Assembly (NCBI GenBank): GCA_018398765.1
Contig: JAHBMJ010002421.1
Coordinates: 32,501 to 96,500, forward strand
DNA length: 64,000 nt
Reading direction: 5' to 3'
Origin: Chromera velia
Taxonomy: Eukaryota; Sar; Chromeraceae
Positions 56,713 to 64,000 of this stretch are shown one piece after another. The first letter of the stretch is position 1. Each line of letters begins with the position of its first letter. The notes under the pieces were generated by a model that did not search any database, was not told the DNA's origin, and saw only the letters and a program-made list of their open reading frames with translations. Made by a program: the position numbers and the translations under genes.

Positions 56713-57603
56713 CGTCAGCGTGAGCATGTGTAAGCAAGGCTAAAGAACTAAGGGAGTTACTGTACCGTGTGAGCCACTGCATGCAAGTGCGCGGGTTGTT
56801 CAGTCTGCATGAAATCTCTGGATCAGTGAGGGGCTGGGTGGATGCGAAGCGGCGTTCTGTATCATTGCAGTTTTTGAAGTCTCGTTTTGTCGTTTTTGAG
56901 GACCAGGAGCCGAAAACTCGTTTTGCGGAATATATGAAAGGCCAAATTGCATTACGTTTTGTTGGTAAGGTGCATGAAAGAACACGATCAGATATTGGAA
57001 GTCTCTAATCAAGAGGCCAGAGCCGGGGCGGTGTGAGAGAGGGTTTTACTAAGCAAAGAATCCATTAAATCGGGCAGAAGACTGAGAAGAGATCGAGGAA
57101 AATTGAGGGATGATCTTCCTAGTGATCTTTGGGGATGGTTGTCAGCCTCCAGGTAACTCTAAGGTGAGTCGGCCTATAGGCTGTTCTCCAGCTGTATAGC
57201 TAGCCCTTCAGTCAAAGACAAAATGTAATACTGGAATGATCCCGAAAATTGTCCGTCAAAATAGTACCAAGAATAGTACGGCTTTCCTCTAGCTACCAAT
57301 AGTAGCTGGAACAATTAACGTTCAAACTTAAGTTTTTTACCTCAAAAACTAAAAAAACACGGATAATTAAAACGGTGACTCATTGATTCAACTTCAATTT
57401 AAAATTTGATTGTAATTAATTGTAATTAATTAATTGATTGCTAGATTGATTGATTGATTGGTTGATTCCACTGGCATTTTTGATTGATTGATTCATCATA
57501 AAATATAGTGCCAGTGGTTATATGATTCAGTTATATATAGCTTGTGATATATATTTTTGTTTATCATATTCTGTTTAGTATTCTATATTAAATTTATATT
57601 CTA
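56713..57603. other. 3' flank and AT-rich spacer
   Basis: The first 300 bases are probably the 3' untranslated region of the preceding gene; a 79-codon frame at 56769-57008 has no recognisable features. The rest is AT-rich with TTGATTGATTGA-type runs at 57430-57495. No gene is supported. Confidence 0.45.
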
Positions 57604-58103
57604 GTGGGCAGTGAATGGTCGTGAACCCATCATTCGGGAGGAGGGGGAGGTGCCGGGGTGCCCTGGGCTGAAAAGGAACTTCCAGGTATGGGGGGCGTAC
57701 ATCAGACAGAGGCAGACAATTTTTAACACAAAGGTGAGCAACCTATATGCTGCTTCCAAAGACGACACCCCCTGGACCGCCATCCTCTCTTCCCAAGCTC
57801 AAGAGAAAAAAACGAAGCACGCAGGGGCATATAGGGACAGGGGATACGACTTCATCCCACTAGTGAGCCTGGTTGATGGCACACTCCACAAGGAAGCCAA
57901 CACATTCTTGTGCAGCCTGGCTAGACTGTTAACACAAGAAGTGGGGGCAGAAGTATGGGAAGGTGTGTGAACAAATCCGAGCGCGGCTGCAAGTCACCCA
58001 CCTACGGGCAGCAAGTGCGTACATCATAGGCACTGGAGGTTATCCAGGTGAAGGGGGAGAGATGGGGGGATTCAGCAGTGCACTCATCCTCATGGACGAC
58101 TGA
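57604..58103 (+). pseudogene. LINE ORF2 C-terminal fragment, 5'-truncated, one frameshift
   Basis: An open segment at about 57611-57970 reads LKRNFQVWGAYIRQRQTIFN and GYDFIPLVSLVDGTLHKEAN; after a single frame change near 57950-57960 it continues VCEQIRARLQVTHLRAASAY and closes ILMDD at TGA 58098-58100. The FIPLV..DG..EA..FL..LA pattern followed by a basic RARL..T..RA helix is what I know from C-terminal ends of reverse-transcriptase ORFs of algal non-LTR elements. No reverse transcriptase palm remains, so this is a 5'-truncated dead copy. The identification rests on pattern memory, not a search. Confidence 0.5.
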
Positions 58104-58377
58104 ACCGCTAGCTGAACCGTAAAAGACTGATCGATGGAATAGAACTTAATATATAGCTAGGCGTATGGCAATGTAGCCAGGGGTGTTGTTTTGTTGTGTA
58201 GACGGATGGAAGGTTAAAAGTGAGGCGGACGTGCTAAGAACCGATCTTAAATGCAGTTTCCCCCCATTCTAGTTTGTGGTTAACTTCCTAAGCGTCTAGC
58301 TAGGTGTAGGACATTTAAAAACTAGTTTAAAAAAGATAAACTATGTACTCAGGATTCGGGAAGGCCTAGCGCGCGGA

Positions 58378-58428
58378 ACCTATCAATCAATCAATCTAGC
58401 AATCAATCAGTCAATCAATCAATACTAC
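58378..58428 (+). repeat. TCAA-type simple-repeat tail
   Basis: TCAATCAATCAATC units with small variations, about 280 bp after the LINE stop codon, in sense orientation. A tetranucleotide tail is typical of some LINE 3' ends and may mark the element's end. Confidence 0.5.
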
Positions 58429-61408
58429 ATAATTCCTATATATACTTTATATTAGACGCTTTATGAATCTGATCATCAATTAATTCGCTTTCAGTGAGGA
58501 ATCACTGAAGATAAAAACTTGAACGTTGAAGTTCGCACATGCGAACAAGCGTGCATGCATAATTTGCAGCATAAGAGACAATCTCGGCATCTTTCCTTTG
58601 CTTGAATATGTTAACACTTTCACCGCTCCTCTGACGCACGTCTGAACGTGTAGCACGTACAGACATCATGTAAAGCACGCTCTGGCAACCTAACACAGTT
58701 TCCGGCCGTCTCATCCTCCTCGACGCTTCTCATAAAATTCCTCTTCGGGCCATCGCTCTTTCGTGAGACGGTTGCTCTCGAGTCGAGCGAGGAGAGAAGG
58801 AAGGAATATCATATCATGCATGTCTGACATGATGTCAGATGCGTCTTCTCTTCATGCCCCAAGCCCGTGCACCCACACCCACACACGCCCATTTATGCCC
58901 CATTCAGAAAGTCAATCGTGCTTAGACAGGACGCTGCCAAGATGAAAGGAAGAGACACGGGGAGAGAAGAGAGAACGGAAGAAGAATTGATTTGATGATT
59001 TGCCTAGCAGGCTTCCTGAAGGAAAACGGATGGGAAAGAAGGTGGAGATGAAAGAAGAAGGGAGACAAACTCCCATTCAAAGATTTCATTCAAGTCTTTT
59101 TCTTCCTGTCTGGTTTTCTGGCCATTTCTGTCTTGCAATGTGTCCTTGATGTTCCCTGAGTCTGCTTGAATATTCCTTTCTTGAATTCTGCTCTTTTCTT
59201 CGCAAAGATCTTCTCTCCTCTGGCTGCCCCTCTCGCCAAAGCGAGCGGCCGGTCAGTCAGAGATCTTGCCCATGCACGTACGCAAAACCTGCTTTTCTCG
59301 CTACCCACTGATCGAGATAAATTTGGGACTTTATTTCTGAGGGCCGACTTGTTTTGTTTGCCTGAAGTTCGGGTGAATGAATTCGTCTTGGCCAGGCAAC
59401 CCCGCCACTCTGTGTCCATCCATCATCTGTGCACCCCCCCCTTCGTTTTGAGAAAGGGTGCCGACACATACACACAATCCAGCAATCCAATAAATAAAGA
59501 AATAAAAGAAAGTCATCTTTGTTTCCTCCAAGCTGCGGCATCTCTAAAGAGAAATCAAGCAGAACACACACAAAAAACGAGAAAGACACAGATCCCATCC
59601 CTCCCCCCCGGACCTTCTCTTCAGACAAACAAATCCGTGCGCCACCAGAATCCACGCAAGGTACGGATGCACATGTGAAACCATGAGACTCAATGCATGC
59701 ATAGGAAAGTCGAAGGCCACGACACACACGCTCAGACTCACGTCCACACACGGATTCACCACAATCATATATGTTTTTCATGTAAAACACCAACAACTCA
59801 CGCAAAAAAGCAAGCACGCGAACGAACGAATGCAGAACTTTACTAAATGCATGAATGCACACGTACAGACGGACGGACGGACGAACAGATTCTCCGAACT
59901 CTCCTTCCAAGGGGCCAAAGGCAGTTGAGGAAAGATGTGCCTGAGGAGAAGAAAGACAAAACGAGCACCGACAGGCGTTGGGTAAAGAGAGCAAGAAAAA
60001 ACTGATGACGCGCTTTTCTGCTTTTGGCGGTACTGCTTCGGCCTTCCCAGTAAATTCGTCAGTCAGGTAAGGCAATTACAGATACATGGAGGGAAGGAAA
60101 CGGACAGACGGATTGCAATGATTACAATCAACCTGAGTATTGATTTACGTACACCCCTCGCGGGGGATAAGGTAATCTCTTCCAGAAGCAGTAGAGAGAA
60201 AGAGAAAGAGAAAGCGAGATCAAAACAAAAGGAGAGAAGTAAGGAGGGAGATGGAAAAGCAGAGAACAGAAAGAAAGAAAAGAGAGAAGAAAGAATAGGC
60301 AGACACTCGGCATGCGGCAATTTCGGCCTGCGCCGGTGCTCCTTGCTTTCTTCCTTCCTTCATCCAACTCCATCCCCCCACCCCCGCCCCGTGGTATTGA
60401 TGCACACATTCTCTCATCCCCCCCCCGCCCCACGCACCCCGCTTCACCCCCACTCCCTCTTGGACAAACCGGTACTCGTTGTTGCTTTTTTGAATTACGC
60501 TGATGCTTACGTTTTCCTGACAAAGAAAGAGGTGAGGAGAAATTGATGGATGCAGAAGGGCACTCCCTTCCCTTCCCCTCCCCCCGACAGAAGTGGGGGG
60601 GGGAAGCAGAAGCGGAGTGGGCGAAGACTTGCATCAGTCAGGACAAACGAAAGAAAGAAGAAACACAAAAGACCAACGCGACAGTGAAAGAGAAATGAGG
60701 GTCGTTTGGAGCGATCGAAAGAGAGCAGTACGTGTACATAAGGAGTTACATGGAAAGGCGGTGAGCAGGAGTCATGTACACCAACAAACAGACAAAACTG
60801 GACCAACTGAGAAGAGAGACAAGAATGAATGAACTCCAGACTGATACATCCAACGAAGCAGTAGGCGGGCAGGCTACCAGGCACACCTCGGTCACGCATT
60901 ACTGATTTTCTCTCAATCCTGAAAGAAGAAAAAGGATCCACTCCTGCAGTCATGAAAGCACCCCCCGAGACTGTGCGCGTACCTTCGCCCCAAGTGCCCT
61001 TTCCTGCCTGCCTCGTTTCAAAACAGTCAATCGGTCCACAAAACGAGAAAGAGAAAGAGAAGGGAGAAAGAAGAAGTCAAGACAATTCCGCCAATCCACA
61101 GTCACTCTTTCTGCACTCACGTGTTCCTTCTCTCCTTCGTCATCATCACTCCATCACACCCGTCTTTCTTCATTTCTCTCTCTCTCTCTCGCCCTGTGCC
61201 TCGTCCCACGACCCTCAGGTCGAGGTGTGGTCACTTTAAAAAACGCCATTCTTCCTTCTAAAGGCATGAACGAACGAAAGAAACAAGTACAAGAATCAAT
61301 GAAGAAGACATGCAGAAGAACTACTTCCCCGACCAGCCCCCTGCCCCTGTACCATCAAGACAAAGGGAGTTAGTCAGAGAAAAGATAAGGGAAGGAGAGT
61401 GAGCATTT
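58429..61408. other. Long region without a supported gene
   Basis: About 3 kb. Minus-strand frames at 59257-60075 and 60128-60634 and several plus-strand ones lack domain signatures, and their composition follows CT- and GA-rich simple sequence (60180-60300, 61020-61060, 61170-61195). It may hold the 3' untranslated region of the minus-strand gene ending at 61409, or 3' exons I could not recognise. Confidence 0.4.
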
Positions 61409-64000
61409 CTATTTCTTTTCTGTGCCCCTCAGCCTCCCTGCAGCCTCCGCAAGGAGTGCGAACGATGAAGCGGAAAGAGTCGGGGGGGACAGAGGAAAGG
61501 GAGACCGAAGCGGGCCTGTCTGCATTGATTCCTCCCACCCAGAAAGGACGACCGGCTCTTCCCATGCCCCGGCGGATTCAGATGTAGCCTCCCCTATTTC
61601 AAGACCGAATTTCAGTCTTGACATACCTGTTTCTTCTCTTCTTACGCTTCCTTTCTCTTCTTGTTCCCCCTCCTCCCCATCAAAGGAGAGCTCCATCTCC
61701 ATTGCGGCTGTGACCTCATCCATCGCCACTCCTTCGTGCTCTTCTCTTTCCATTCCTCCTTCAACGGAGCATCCCTCAGGCACCACAGAAGAAGAGGAAC
61801 AGCGGGACCCCCCCGCCCCTTCTGATGCCGACTGGAGGAGGTAGCCTCCCCACCACGCCAGACCCTCCAAGTGCGACTTGCAGGGAGCACGCACAGTCAA
61901 CCCCCCAGTCTCGGAGGGAAGACCAGCGACTGCGCTGCCATCTGTGTGGTGATGGTGGTGGTGAAGAGACATGTCACAGCACCTGGTGGGATCTGCAGGT
62001 GTGAAATCAGAAAAGGAGACGGAGAGCACTGGCTCACGGTCAGTCGGCTCCTTCACCTGCTGCTGCTGGAGAGGAAGCCCTTGAGCGATCCCCCCCCCCC
62101 GAGGACCTCCGGGAACGGGGGTCACAGCTGTCGCGTCTTGGGAAGAGGAGGTGTTGACACAAGGGGCGGGAGAAAGAGACAAACTCGAAAAAGACGCAAC
62201 GGAGGTCGCGCCTGCCGAAGTTTCTCTCCCCACCACACTGCGCCCCCCCCCACCCGTCCCCGTCGACCCCGACGCCACGGAGACGGGCATCACGGACGAA
62301 GGGGCGAGGTGACGTGCGGCCCCTGAAATATTCCCGTGTGCAGTCGCGATCAGCAACTGGGCTTTCGGGATCAGGTCATAGAGGGACCGCGTCTCGTTGC
62401 AGACCAGAGAGGCAACAGCGGTGATCGTCGCAGCGTGACCGTCTGCACGCACGCAGGCAGGCAGGCAGGCAGGGAGGCAGGCAGGCAGAAAAAGAGACAA
62501 ACGTTATCGATGTTCATTCACATGCCATTTCGGATCTGTACTTATGGGACACGAAAAGAATTCTGCCCCCATACAAAAGGCTGACGCGACAGCTTTGCCC
62601 GTATTTCGCATCTTTTGGCTCTTCCTCTCAACAACCTCTCTACGACCTCTGCAAGCATACACCAATAATGAACTGACAGACCTCCTGACCCATAGATGCT
62701 AAAAGAGAGCAGGGACTTACCAAAAAAACCAAAAAAGATTTCATCCTTAATTGTGTGCACTGACTGACTGACCAATGACTCCCATCAGGGGGTGAATCGC
62801 CAAGAGCCCCTCAAGCTTTGCCCTCGCGGCCGCCGCATGATGCTGCAGGGGGTGCGATCCTTGTACGCCTCCTGCCGTCTCCATCTGCTGTTGCTGCGGG
62901 GTCCCTGCGGGGGCCGCTGCTGGCTTTTCTGTCTGTGCCGCTGCTCCCTTGAGCATCTCCGAAAGTCTCTGGGCCCTCTCGATGAGAGACCGGTCCTCTG
63001 GGGACTCACTGGCAGATGCCGCCGACGCGGAGGCAGCAGATGAGGATGCAGAGATCTGGACGAGACGATCGTAGTCGTCTGTGTGCAGAAAGTCTGCCAG
63101 GTGGAGGGGACGGCGGCATCTCGAGAGGAACAGACGGGCAGCGAAGAGGGGGTCCAGCTGGGCAAGTCGGCACACGTGGAGCTGCACAGAACAGAAGAAT
63201 GCACACAGAACATAAATGAAGGGAGGAAGGAATAGAGGGAACGCGTACGGAAACCTGACCAAGCAGGGAGAAACAACAACCAACGAAGAAAAACAAAACC
63301 AAACACCCCCCCCGACGGACCGACCTGTTGATGCCCCAGATCGACATGTCTCAACACCCGGGCAGCCATGAGGATGTGCAGGCCATCGACATCCCGAAGC
63401 AGATGCCCAAGAACGCGCCTCCCGTTTTCCTGCACAGACACACCCACTCAAACAGCCGCGCTTCTACATCTTTTCCTCCCGTCAATTGCCACAGACAGAC
63501 ACGGAGACGAATACCCAAACACAAACAAATACTGCGAAAGGTGTTTTTTGGGAGGTTCCTTCACAGGAAGATGGACGAGGGAGAAAACGTCGAAGGAAGA
63601 ACGCAACCAAGCAAGAAAGCAGAAAAGCATCCTCACTGCGTCACCCCTTCCTTGTCTCTTGAAAAAAGAAAAAAAGAAAAGGGAGAACATCAGAGAACAA
63701 CGATTGCAGACAAGGAAGCGAGACTCTACGCCAAGCATTCAAGAACGCAACAACCGAGTGAGTGAACTAAATTACTAAAAAATGGAGATAGACCCGACTG
63801 ACGGACTGACTGACTGACCGATGCAAGAATACGGTCCGCGGAGTCAATCACGAGAAGCCGTCTCGCACCCCGACCGCGTTCCACGAGTTCATGCACCACA
63901 GAGTCGATGTTCCGAGACCATCCCCGAAGAGAAAGTTTCGGGTCTCGACGGAGGCTTCTCATCAACAGACCAAGGAGAAGGTCGGGTTCAGAGATCCCAC
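61409..64000 (-). CDS. 3' part of a multi-exon gene of unknown function, cut by the window edge
   Basis: Minus-strand exons: 64000-63819 (partial; LLLGLLMRSLRRDPKLSLRG, ending ADRILAS at a GTCAGT donor), about 63432-63325 (NGRRVLGHLLRDVDGLHILM, donor GTCGGT), about 63183-62773 (VCRLAQLDPLFAARLFLSRC, then Ala/Ser-, Gln- and Pro-rich sequence, donor GTCAGT) and 62443-61409 (ITAVASLVCNETRSLYDLIP, then Gly/Ser/Thr-rich sequence with a run of six histidines, an acidic segment and a stop at 61409-61411). The first exons look like an alpha-solenoid (Leu/Ala/Arg helices); organellar RNA-binding helical repeat proteins are one possibility, but I see no diagnostic motif. The last exon is mostly disordered in composition. 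The 5' end lies outside the window. Confidence 0.6.
62454..62488 (-). repeat. CTGC repeat running into a splice acceptor
   Basis: On the minus strand CTGCCTGC units with one CTCC variant lead through CGTGCGTGCAG to the acceptor of the exon at 62443-61409. It is one of several tetranucleotide repeats that start or end at splice sites in this window. Confidence 0.8.

Noticed and set aside
56769-57008. 79-codon frame after the unknown-function gene
   Set aside because: Short, no domain, and lies where the 3' untranslated region is expected.
59257-60075. 272-codon minus-strand frame
   Set aside because: Cys/Phe/Ser-rich composition, no domain signature and overlapping plus-strand frames of equal quality; treated as noncoding.

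Overview
The window looks like a piece of nuclear genome from an alveolate alga, most likely a chromerid such as Chromera velia; that name is an inference. The evidence: large intron-rich genes with GT-AG and occasional GC-AG introns, long AT-rich intergenic stretches, abundant microsatellites, GCATGC clusters like those bound by ApiAP2 factors in Apicomplexa, and both LTR and LINE remains. Nothing bacterial, organellar or CRISPR-like was seen.

Layout. 571-2451 (minus) is an intronless MYND zinc-finger gene. It diverges from a large plus-strand gene at 3279-16817, for which I could chain about 28 exons (roughly 1,830 residues: PH domain, leucine-rich repeats, acidic linker, EF-hand-like pair, acidic/basic tail). 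18153-19626 is an ankyrin-repeat gene with one frame break. 19907-26862 is an old, broken Ty3/gypsy element in reverse orientation with a perfect 5-bp target duplication. 29424-33021 is a much younger LTR element with no recognisable retroviral-type genes; each of its LTRs carries a tRNA-like segment. Around it lie coding-like islands (28585-28979 and 34101-34656) that may be parts of one gene.

35110-42755 (minus) is a multi-exon importin-beta family gene resembling transportin-3/importin-13. It is followed by a satellite array (about 43200-44440) and a 398-bp MITE-like element (44665-45062). 46439-47848 (minus) encodes a two-pass membrane protein with a split Cys4 pair and lunapark-like layout. 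It diverges from 48788-50746, an intronless MORN-SET protein that is a clear SETD7 (SET7/9) relative. 52165-56712 (plus) is a multi-exon gene of unknown function. 57604-58430 holds a 5'-truncated LINE end with a TCAA-rich tail. 61409-64000 (minus) is the 3' part of a multi-exon gene that runs off the window.

The genes do not form an obvious pathway; as usual in such genomes they are separate transcription units, often divergent. The most distinctive patterns are the tRNA-like segment with a T4 tract inside a young LTR, tetranucleotide microsatellites that start exactly at splice sites, and an in-frame open extension beyond the importin-like stop codon. All exon borders were read by eye from splice motifs and phase, without transcript data.
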